DNA of 64,000 nucleotides, from the NCBI GenBank assembly GCA_031291235.1, contig JARLJL010000006.1:1-64000 (forward strand). Direction: 5' to 3'. The stretch is from Sulfuriferula sp. Its GTDB lineage: Bacteria; Pseudomonadota; Gammaproteobacteria; Burkholderiales; Sulfuriferulaceae. This document shows, piece after piece, positions 54,655 through 61,557 of this stretch. The position numbers and the translations under genes are program-made. The notes beneath the pieces are model-generated. The model was given only the letters and a program-made list of their open reading frames with translations. It was not told the origin of the DNA and searched no databases. The first letter of the stretch is position 1. Each line of letters opens with the position of its first letter.

Positions 54655-54961
54655 ACAATAACAGTACCGCACCAACCTGCGCCTCGTGCAATCGCCACTA
54701 CGAACCGATTGCGCGAGGCGCGGCCATTGCTTCGCTGGCAGCGCCGTATGGCGCATCCTGTCCGCACAGCCGGAATACTTTTACAGTAAAGACAAACTAA
54801 TTAGGTATAATGCCTCGAGCCGCGTGCTATCCGTACGCTTGCCATGCGGCGTATATCGTCAGCCCGTATTTGCGAGCAAATATTTGAAATACGCTACTAT
54901 CCCTTATCGCAGCCGGAAACTGAGGCTGTAATTGATTAAAAACCACATGAACATACAGACG
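54655..54961. other. Intergenic region between tsdA and the tRNA-Leu terminator
   Basis: About 307 bp. Besides the hairpin at 54679-54721 it has a TATAAT at 54808-54813 on the plus strand with only a poor -35 match (TTTACA, spacing too long). Nothing coding is convincing. If the TATAAT is used, the RNA would run antisense to tRNA-Leu into rnr. Confidence 0.35.
54679..54721 (+). terminator. Hairpin after tsdA
   Basis: Arms 54679-54694 and 54706-54721 pair over 16 bases with one G-T mismatch, around an 11-base loop, 24 bp after the tsdA stop. There is no U tract, so termination may be Rho-dependent or the stem may protect the 3' end. Confidence 0.55.
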
Positions 54962-54995
54962 AAAAAAAATCCATTAACAATCAAATTGTTAATGG
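54962..54995 (-). terminator. Intrinsic terminator of tRNA-Leu
   Basis: On the minus strand an 11-bp perfect stem (CCATTAACAAT/ATTGTTAATGG, 3-base loop) is followed by A then a run of eight T. It lies 16 bp after the tRNA 3' end. This is a classic Rho-independent stop. Confidence 0.9.
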
Positions 54996-55011
54996 ATCTA
55001 TTTCCGAAACA

Positions 55012-55096
55012 TGGTGCCCAGAAGAGGACTCGAACCTCCACACCTTGCGGCACACGGACCTGAACCGTGCGCGTCTACCAATTCCGCCATCTGGGC
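55012..55096 (-). tRNA. tRNA-Leu (CAG)
   Basis: 85 bases including an encoded CCA. The 7-bp acceptor stem (GCCCAGA/TCTGGGC), the Leu-type D arm (GGCGGAATTGGTAGAC), anticodon loop TTCAGGT within CACGG/CCGTG, a long class II variable arm, and the T arm (GAGGTTCGAGTCCTC) are all present. A perfect promoter lies 12 bp upstream and a strong terminator downstream, so it is transcribed alone. Confidence 0.97.
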
Positions 55097-55108
55097 TAAG
55101 TGACGCGC

Positions 55109-55136
55109 ATTATAAATGAACAAGGATACTTGTCAA
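55109..55136 (-). promoter_or_regulatory. Consensus sigma-70 promoter of tRNA-Leu
   Basis: Minus strand: TTGACA (55131-55136), 16 bases, TATAAT (55109-55114), both hexamers perfect. The tRNA 5' end is 12 bases after the -10 box. The -35 box includes the first base of the rnr start codon on the other strand. Confidence 0.9.
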
Positions 55137-57490
55137 TGAAAACTACTACAAAAACCAAGAAAACAAATAAAACGACTGCTTTACGCTGGAGCGATCCGCA
55201 TCTGGAACGCGAACGTGAACGTTACGAAAACCCGCTGCCCAGCCGCGAATTCATCATGGACGTATTACGCCAGCACGGCACACCGTTACTCGGCGACGAG
55301 CTGGGCGGCCTGCTCGGCATCACCCCGGAGGAAGCCGATCTGTTCGCACGCCGCCTGCGCGCCATGGAACGCGACGGCGAGCTGATCCAGAACCGGCGCG
55401 GCGATTTATGCGTCGTGGAAAAACTCGACCTGATCAAGGGCCGTATCGAAGGTCATCCGGACGGTTTCGGCTTTCTCAAGCCCGAAGACGGCAGCGAGGA
55501 CTTGTTCCTGTCGCCGCGCGAGTTGCAAAAAGCCATGCACGGCGACCGCGTCATGGCACGCGAGATCGGCGTAGACCGGCGCGGCCGGCGCGAAGGCAAA
55601 ATCGTCGAAGTGCTGGAACGCGCCAATACCAATATTGTTGGCCGCCTGCTGATCGAACACGGCATCATGCTGGTCGTTCCGGAAAACAAGCGCATTACCC
55701 AGGACATCCTGATCCCTGCAGGCAGTCAGGGTAATGCCAAATCCGGTGAAGTCGTCAGCGTGGAGCTGGTCGAGCAACCCGCCAAATACAACAAACCGGT
55801 AGGCCGCATCATCGAAGTATTAGGTAGCTATGCCGACCCCGGCATGGAAATCGAGATCGCGCTGCGCAAACACTCGCTGCCGTATATTTTCCCCGATACG
55901 GTAGAAGCGCTAGCAAAAAAGCTGCCCAAAAAGGTGCTCAAAAAGGATCACGAAGGCCGTGAAGACATCCGCCACCTGCCGCTGGTCACCATAGACGGCG
56001 AAACCGCGCGCGATTTCGACGATGCCGTGTACTGCCAACCGGAAAACGGCGGTTTCCGCCTTATCGTCGCCATTGCCGACGTTTCCCACTACGTACAGCC
56101 CGGCGACCCGCTGGATCTGGAAGCCTACAACCGCGGCAATTCCGTGTATTTCCCGCGCCGCGTGATTCCCATGCTGCCGGAAGCCCTGTCCAACGGTCTC
56201 TGCTCGCTTAACCCGCAAGTCGAACGCCTGTGCATGGTATGCGACATGCAAATCGGCACCATGGGCGCGGTCAAGAGCTATCGCTTTTACCCTGCCGTCA
56301 TGTATTCGCATGCCCGCCTCACCTACAATCAGGTATGGGAATGGCTGCAGCACCCGGAAAACGCCGAGGAACACAGCCATTTGCTGCCGCAGCTGAATAA
56401 CCTGTACACATTGTTCAAGGTGCTGCTGAAAGCCCGCGAACGGCGCGGCGCGATTGACTTTGAAACCATAGAAACGCAGATGGTATTCAACGACGACAAA
56501 AAAATCGAGCGCATCGTGCCCGTCACCCGCAACGACGCCCATCGCGTCATCGAGGAATGCATGCTGTCTGCCAACGTTTGCGCATCGGATTTCCTCAAGA
56601 AGCAGAAACACCCGACGCTGTATCGCATACACGAAGGCCCTACCCCGGAAAAACTGGTCGCGTTGCGCGAGTTCCTGTCGGAATTCGGCCTCGGTCTCAC
56701 CGGCGGCGACGACCCGCAAGCCAAGGATTACGCCAAGCTGCTGCAGCAAATCAAGCCGCGGCCCGATGCACAACTGCTACAGACAGTGATGCTGCGCTCG
56801 TTGCAGCAAGCTGTTTACAGCCCGGACAATGTCGGCCACTTCGGACTTGCGTACGAACATTACACCCACTTCACCTCACCGATCCGCCGTTACCCGGATT
56901 TGCTGGTCCACCGCTCCATCAAGGCCGCGCTCAAAGGTGAAAAATACGTGCCGGGCAACTGGGTGGAACTGGGCGGACACAGCTCAATGACCGAACGTCG
57001 CGCCGACGACGCCACGCGCGACGTCGAAGCCTGGCTGAAATGCTATTACATGCAGGATCGTGTCGGCGAAGAATTCGTCGGCACCATCGCCAGCGTCACC
57101 GGATTCGGCCTGTTCGTCGCGCTGGACGACATTTATGTAGAAGGTCTGGTGCACATTTCCGAACTCGGCAGCGATTATTTCCACTTCGACAAGACGCGTC
57201 ACCAGATACTCGGCGAACGCACCGGCGTACGCTACCGCCTGGGCGACCGCGTCCATGTCAAAATCGTGCGCGTCAGCCTGGATACCACGCGCATCGACTT
57301 CAGCCTGACCACCGTGGACAACAGCGCACGCAAAACGATGGCCGGAGCGCCAGGCAAAACCGCGCACAAGCATACCGACAAACCGGCTGCCAAAACGGCG
57401 AAAAAAACTACGCAAAACAAGCACTCTGCCGTACAATCCACGCCTTCCGGCGATGCACCTGCGAAGAAAACGCGGCGCCGGCGCAAATAA
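55136..57490 (+). CDS. rnr: Exoribonuclease RNase R
   Basis: 784 residues from ATG 55136 behind AAGGA; the frame extends upstream into tRNA-Leu but without a proper start. Domains: Lys-rich leader, winged helix (EFIMDVLRQHGTPLLGDELG), cold-shock OB folds (GRIEGHPDGFGFLKPEDGSE), RNB nuclease with the acidic site (TIDGETARDFDDAVYC) and SPIRRYPDLLVHRSIKAALK, S1 domain (VGEEFVGTIASVTGFGLFVA), and a Lys/Ala basic tail. It degrades structured RNA 3' to 5', often cooperating with poly(A) tails made by PcnB. rlmB follows by 17 bp, as in many proteobacteria. Confidence 0.96.
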   Translation: MKTTTKTKKTNKTTALRWSDPHLERERERYENPLPSREFIMDVLRQHGTPLLGDELGGLLGITPEEADLFARRLRAMERDGELIQNRRGDLCVVEKLDLIKGRIEGHPDGFGFLKPEDGSEDLFLSPRELQKAMHGDRVMAREIGVDRRGRREGKIVEVLERANTNIVGRLLIEHGIMLVVPENKRITQDILIPAGSQGNAKSGEVVSVELVEQPAKYNKPVGRIIEVLGSYADPGMEIEIALRKHSLPYIFPDTVEALAKKLPKKVLKKDHEGREDIRHLPLVTIDGETARDFDDAVYCQPENGGFRLIVAIADVSHYVQPGDPLDLEAYNRGNSVYFPRRVIPMLPEALSNGLCSLNPQVERLCMVCDMQIGTMGAVKSYRFYPAVMYSHARLTYNQVWEWLQHPENAEEHSHLLPQLNNLYTLFKVLLKARERRGAIDFETIETQMVFNDDKKIERIVPVTRNDAHRVIEECMLSANVCASDFLKKQKHPTLYRIHEGPTPEKLVALREFLSEFGLGLTGGDDPQAKDYAKLLQQIKPRPDAQLLQTVMLRSLQQAVYSPDNVGHFGLAYEHYTHFTSPIRRYPDLLVHRSIKAALKGEKYVPGNWVELGGHSSMTERRADDATRDVEAWLKCYYMQDRVGEEFVGTIASVTGFGLFVALDDIYVEGLVHISELGSDYFHFDKTRHQILGERTGVRYRLGDRVHVKIVRVSLDTTRIDFSLTTVDNSARKTMAGAPGKTAHKHTDKPAAKTAKKTTQNKHSAVQSTPSGDAPAKKTRRRRK

Positions 57491-57507
57491 CACAGGAACA
57501 ATAATAC

Positions 57508-58239
57508 ATGGCAGCAATTTTAATTTACGGGTTCCATGCCGTGACTTCACGGCTACGCGTCAACCCGGCCAGCATTGAGGAAATTTACGTCGATGCCGCC
57601 CGGCAGGATCCCCGCGCGCGCGACCTGATCGAATCCGCAAAACAACTCGGCCTGCGCATCATGCAGGTCGACAGCAAACGCCTCGACGGTATCGCCGGCG
57701 GCCCGCGCCATCAAGGCATTGCCGCACGCGTGACCATGGTGCAGCAACCGCGCCACGTCGATGAAGTGCTGGAGGGCCTGCAAGGACCGCTACTGCTGCT
57801 GATACTTGACGGCGTGCAAGACCCGCATAACCTCGGCGCATGCCTGCGCGTCGCCGACGCCATGGGCGCCAACGCCGTGATCGCTCCCAAGGATCGCGCC
57901 GTCGGGCTCACGCCCACCGTTGCCAAGGTCGCCTGCGGCGCAGCGGATACCGTACCCTACCTGACCGTTACCAACCTCGCCCGCGCCATGCGCGACATCA
58001 AGGAATACGGCGTATTTATCATCGGTACCGACGGTGAAGCCGAAACCGAAATCGCCCAGGCCGACGTCAGCGGCTCGGTCGCATGGGTGCTCGGCGCCGA
58101 AGGTACCGGCTTGCGTCGCCTGACCCGCGAGCATTGCGACACCATGGTCAAAATCCCCATGTACGGCACGGTGGAAAGCCTGAATGTTTCGGTTTCCGCC
58201 GGAATCTGCCTGTACGAAACCCGCCGCCAACGGAGCTGA
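57508..58239 (+). CDS. rlmB: 23S rRNA 2'-O-methyltransferase RlmB
   Basis: 243 residues of the SPOUT class. N-terminal substrate-binding domain ([20 protein letters not shown]), then SPOUT motifs [39 protein letters not shown] and [20 protein letters not shown] forming the trefoil knot. RlmB methylates G2251 of 23S rRNA. It is in an operon with rnr, which also acts on structured RNA. Confidence 0.96.
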   Translation: MAAILIYGFHAVTSRLRVNPASIEEIYVDAARQDPRARDLIESAKQLGLRIMQVDSKRLDGIAGGPRHQGIAARVTMVQQPRHVDEVLEGLQGPLLLLILDGVQDPHNLGACLRVADAMGANAVIAPKDRAVGLTPTVAKVACGAADTVPYLTVTNLARAMRDIKEYGVFIIGTDGEAETEIAQADVSGSVAWVLGAEGTGLRRLTREHCDTMVKIPMYGTVESLNVSVSAGICLYETRRQRS

Positions 58240-58240
58240 T

Positions 58241-58804
58241 ATGTTGAAACCCCACGATGCCTGGCAAGTGCTCCAGGATGCCGAACTCATTTTTTCTGCT
58301 GATGACGTCAACGCAGCCATTACCCAACTCGCCATCAGCATCACCGCCGATTACACCGACAAGAATCCGCTCGTCATTACGGTAATGAACGGCGGCATGA
58401 TGTTTGCCGGACAACTGCTGCCCTTGCTGCGCTTCCCGCTGGATTGCGACTACATCCATGCCAGCCGCTACGGCAACGCAACATCGGGCAAAGAAATCGC
58501 ATGGATCGCCATGCCGCGCGAATCGGTGCAGGGCCGCCATGTACTACTGCTCGACGACATCCTCGACGAAGGCCACACGCTGGCTGCCATCAAGGCAAAA
58601 CTGCTTGGCCTCGGTGCCGCGCAAGTAAGCTGCGCCGTACTGACCAACAAGAACATCGGCAAAATCAAACCCATCGACGCCGACTATATCGGTCTCACCC
58701 TACCCAATCGTTATGTATTTGGCTGCGGCATGGACGTATCGGGCGCATGGCGCAATTTGCCGGCCATCTACGCCTTGAAAACGAGCGAATCGACTACATC
58801 TTGA
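58241..58804 (+). CDS. hpt: Hypoxanthine-guanine phosphoribosyltransferase
   Basis: 187 residues from ATG 58241 behind GGAG, one base after the rlmB stop. The PRPP-binding motif VLLLDDILDEGHTLAAIKAK, the upstream VITVMNGGMMFAGQLLPLLR loop, and IDADYIGLTLPNRYVFGCGM near the C-terminus match the Hpt family. It recycles hypoxanthine/guanine to nucleotides. It fits with the thio-purine phosphorylase 1 kb downstream, whose product in this family is hypoxanthine. Confidence 0.9.
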   Translation: MLKPHDAWQVLQDAELIFSADDVNAAITQLAISITADYTDKNPLVITVMNGGMMFAGQLLPLLRFPLDCDYIHASRYGNATSGKEIAWIAMPRESVQGRHVLLLDDILDEGHTLAAIKAKLLGLGAAQVSCAVLTNKNIGKIKPIDADYIGLTLPNRYVFGCGMDVSGAWRNLPAIYALKTSESTTS

Positions 58805-58876
58805 ATAAGCATATGTCATATTCGGTTGCTATCATGGCAACATCGCTACACCAATGTTTTTAACCCGGAGTTCACT

Positions 58877-59698
58877 ATGCGAAAAATATTCGCTATTGCA
58901 TTAACCTTATTCCTGAGTCTGGCACTGATAGCCGGAAACGCCGAAGCCAAACGCTTTGGCGGCGGCACCAGCTTTGGCAAACAGCGTACCAGTATCGGCC
59001 AGCAAGCTGCACCTCGCCCACCGGTAGGCGCGCCGGCAGCACCGGCTCCGGCCGGTAATCGCTGGTTAGGCCCATTGGCCGGCCTGGCAGCAGGCGGCCT
59101 GCTGGCATCCATGTTCATGGGCCACGGTTTCGACGGCATCAAGGGCATGGACATCCTGTTCATGCTGGCATTGGCTATCGGCGCGTTTTATCTAATGCGC
59201 ATGTTGCGCCGCACCCCCAACGGGGCGCAACCGCAAGCTGCCGCCTATAGCGCTTACGGACAAACGGCAGCTCCTGCCAATAACGCCTACAGCGGCGGCT
59301 CCGCATCCATTCCGGCTAGCAACCGTCCGGACTGGTTCGACGAAACCGCTTTCGTACGCGACGCCAAAACTCACTTCATCCGCCTGCAAGCCGCTTACGA
59401 CGCTGCCGATATGAACGACATTCGCGAATACACCACGCCTGAAGTATTCGCCGAAGTCAGCATGCAAATCCAGGAACGCGGCAATGTTGCGCAAAAAACC
59501 GAAGTCACCCTGCTGAATGCCGACATGCTCGACATCGCCACCGAAGGCAATTACATTATCGTCAGCGTACGTTTCCACGGCCTGATCCGCGAAGTAGCCA
59601 ATGCGCCGGCGGAACCATTCAACGAAATCTGGCATATACAGAAACCTGCCAACGACCGTAGCGCACCGTGGCTTATCGCGGGTATACAGCAGGCGTAA
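58877..59698 (+). CDS. Tim44-like domain membrane protein
   Basis: 273 residues from ATG 58877 behind CGGAG. An N-terminal signal-like segment (IFAIALTLFLSLALIAGNAE) is followed by a Gly/Arg/Pro-rich stretch (GGGTSFGKQRTSIGQQ), two membrane helices (LGPLAGLAAGGLLASMFMG and ILFMLALAIGAFYLMRML), and a C-terminal Tim44/NTF2-like domain (residues about 165-272: FDETAFVRDAKTHFIRLQAA, TTPEVFAEVSMQIQERGN). Bacterial members are of unknown function. The gene sits between two purine-salvage genes; no functional tie is evident. Confidence 0.87.
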   Translation: MRKIFAIALTLFLSLALIAGNAEAKRFGGGTSFGKQRTSIGQQAAPRPPVGAPAAPAPAGNRWLGPLAGLAAGGLLASMFMGHGFDGIKGMDILFMLALAIGAFYLMRMLRRTPNGAQPQAAAYSAYGQTAAPANNAYSGGSASIPASNRPDWFDETAFVRDAKTHFIRLQAAYDAADMNDIREYTTPEVFAEVSMQIQERGNVAQKTEVTLLNADMLDIATEGNYIIVSVRFHGLIREVANAPAEPFNEIWHIQKPANDRSAPWLIAGIQQA

Positions 59699-59782
59699 CA
59701 TTTCATTTAATCGGAAATATCCGTTGCGCCGTTGCTCATAGAAGGCAACGGCGCAATCACATCAGATACCAAGGAATAAACC

Positions 59783-60535
59783 ATGCTGGCTATCATCGGC
59801 GGAACCGGACTCACCCAACTTGCCAACCTCGCCATTACCCATCGCCAGGTCGCCCGTACACCTTATGGCGAAGCCTCCGGCGCATTGACTTTCGGCGATA
59901 TCGGCGGACATGAAGTCGTTTTCCTTGCTCGTCACGGCTACGGACACACCATACCGCCGCATCAGGTGAACTACCGCGCTAACATCTGGGCGCTCAAGGA
60001 ACAGAATGTCACGCACATCGTTTCCGTAGCCAGCGTAGGCGGCATCCATGCAGATCTTACCCCGGGCAAGCTGGTTGTCCCACATCAGATCATCGATTAC
60101 ACCTACGGGCGCAAGACCACCTTCTTCGACGGCAACAACGACCACCCCGTCACCCATATCGACTTCACCGAACCGTATTGCGAGGAAATGCGTAAACGCA
60201 TCATGTCAGCGGCAGACGATGCTGGGGAAGAGTATATCGACAACGGCATTTACGCTTGTGTACAGGGACCGCGTCTGGAAACCGCCGCTGAGATCAACCG
60301 CCTGGAACGCGACGGCGCCACCATGGTCGGCATGACTGGCATGCCGGAAGCCTGCCTCGCTCGCGAACTGGACCTGAGATACGCCACCATAGGCGTAGTC
60401 GCCAACTATGCCGCAGGCCGCGGCACCAGCAAAGTCGCCATCAGCGGCAGCGAAATACAAACCACCGTCAACGCCGCCATGATCCGGGTACGCAACCTGC
60501 TGGAGCATATCGTCGCATTGCATCACGAGGACTGA
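59783..60535 (+). CDS. mtnP: S-methyl-5'-thioinosine/thioadenosine phosphorylase
   Basis: 250 residues behind AAGGA. Typical PNP/MTAP family sequence: MLAIIGGTGLTQLANLAITH, VVFLARHGYGHTIPPHQVNY, RANIWALKEQNVTHIVSVAS, GIYACVQGPRLETAAEINRL, and the pocket block MVGMTGMPEACLARELDLRY. The RHG...PPHQVNYRAN and GMTGMPE details resemble the thioinosine-specific form described in Pseudomonas, so thioinosine is a likely substrate, giving hypoxanthine for Hpt. The adenosine-type enzyme remains possible. Confidence 0.88.
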   Translation: MLAIIGGTGLTQLANLAITHRQVARTPYGEASGALTFGDIGGHEVVFLARHGYGHTIPPHQVNYRANIWALKEQNVTHIVSVASVGGIHADLTPGKLVVPHQIIDYTYGRKTTFFDGNNDHPVTHIDFTEPYCEEMRKRIMSAADDAGEEYIDNGIYACVQGPRLETAAEINRLERDGATMVGMTGMPEACLARELDLRYATIGVVANYAAGRGTSKVAISGSEIQTTVNAAMIRVRNLLEHIVALHHED

Positions 60536-60549
60536 ACAACTCGCAGCAT

Positions 60550-60578
60550 TTGACGAGGTAGCGTAATTATGATTAAAT
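60550..60578 (+). promoter_or_regulatory. Promoter of the tRNA-Val unit
   Basis: TTGACG (60550-60555), 17 bases, TTAAAT (60573-60578), 14 bases before the 5' end of the truncated tRNA-Val. The -35 has five of six consensus bases and the spacing is optimal. Reading continues through the broken copy towards the intact tRNA-Val at 60786, for which no separate promoter is visible. Confidence 0.7.
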
Positions 60579-60592
60579 GCGCCCCTCTCAAA

Positions 60593-60640
60593 GGGCGGTT
60601 AGCTCAGCGGTAGAGCACTGCCTTCACACGGCGCAGGAAG
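60593..60640 (+). pseudogene. Truncated tRNA-Val (CAC), 5' half only
   Basis: The 5' acceptor strand (GGGCGGT), D arm (GCTC...GAGC), and the anticodon stem-loop 5' side with loop TTCACAC are perfect for tRNA-Val. The 3' side of the anticodon stem should read GGCAG but is GGCGC, and no T arm or matching acceptor strand (ACCGCCC) follows before the next tRNA. It is therefore a broken gene. Its promoter is still present. Confidence 0.85.
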
Positions 60641-60785
60641 CTACTGAAAGCACTAACTAATCCTTTGAATAATAAACGAAAGATATAATTGCAAATAATC
60701 TAATATCATCTGCAATCAGATAATTATTTTCCCTGATTTTCCCTGCGCTGTTTGCATGGCAGTGATACAAGATGACAACAAATTC

Positions 60786-60860
60786 GGGCGATTAACTCAG
60801 CGGTAGAGTGCCACCTTCACACGGTGGAAGCCAGTGGTTCGAACCCACTATCGCCCACCA
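60786..60860 (+). tRNA. tRNA-Val (CAC)
   Basis: 75 bases including encoded CCA. Acceptor GGGCGAT/ATCGCCC, D stem ACTC/GAGT, anticodon stem CCACC/GGTGG with loop TTCACAC, T arm AGTGG-TTCGAAC-CCACT. All stems pair perfectly. It differs from the truncated copy in most stem bases, so the two are paralogues rather than a recent duplication. Confidence 0.97.
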
Positions 60861-61404
60861 ATCTGATTAGCCTAAATTGCAGGCACCTTTGGCATCGCTA
60901 TTCGATAACCACAACATTTGCTGAACCTGCTCATGTTGTTGAAACCCGATTAACACCACTTTGTTTACTTAATCCTTGTCGAGGATAAATACTGCATTAT
61001 CAGCTTTGATTTATTCAACATAGATCACCTATTCCAATGATGTTCCACTGCTTACGTGTGTCTGGTGCCTTGAAACATGAATGGCGCCTCACGACTGCGA
61101 ATTCCTGACTATCGTTGTTATTGATGCAACCGTCCGAATCTCAGCCAAACCGAACGCTGGCGATTTCCAGAAAAGACTGTGGGTGAAGTATAAACTTGCG
61201 GTGCGATTTTGGAGCTGTGTGCCACATCCAGTACACGTACACCCACGCAATTTATGTCAATAGCAAGATTAAACAGCGCCAACTCACGTGTTTGTTTGGT
61301 CAGTTGCAGACGAATACGGATTGCCCGAATTTATTTCAGTTTAAGCGGTGGTTTCTTACCCGTGATGAAAGTAAGAACGGTTATAAAACAGCACCCGGAA
61401 TGGC
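60861..61404. other. Unassigned region between tRNA-Val and the adhesin terminator
   Basis: 544 bp. Several short open frames (up to 83 codons, 61081-61447) exist but have no ribosome sites, no recognisable domains and overlap one another. No integrase, terminal repeat or tRNA 3' copy was found. It may hold decayed remnants of inserted DNA. Confidence 0.4.
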
Positions 61405-61448
61405 AAAAAATCACTTTAAATTGGAAAATTCTGCCAATTTAAAGTGAT
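61405..61448 (-). terminator. Intrinsic terminator of the adhesin gene
   Basis: Minus strand: a 15-bp perfect stem (arms 61410-61424 and 61434-61448, 9-base loop) followed by a run of T (the A run at 61405-61410). It lies about 110 bp after the adhesin stop codon. Confidence 0.85.
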
Positions 61449-61557
61449 GTGAATCAAAAGCAAGTGTCTTTATTGATATCCGGCAAATTAACTGACCTTA
61501 ATATGCTTTACTGCAAAGGTCTCGTGCGATTAAACCGGACCCAACCCCTCTCATTTG

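Noticed and set aside
60593-60860. Intron-containing tRNA-Val spanning both copies
   Set aside because: The second copy is a complete tRNA with its own matching acceptor stem, and its 3' strand does not pair with the first copy's GGGCGGT. The interval also lacks a recognisable group I core.
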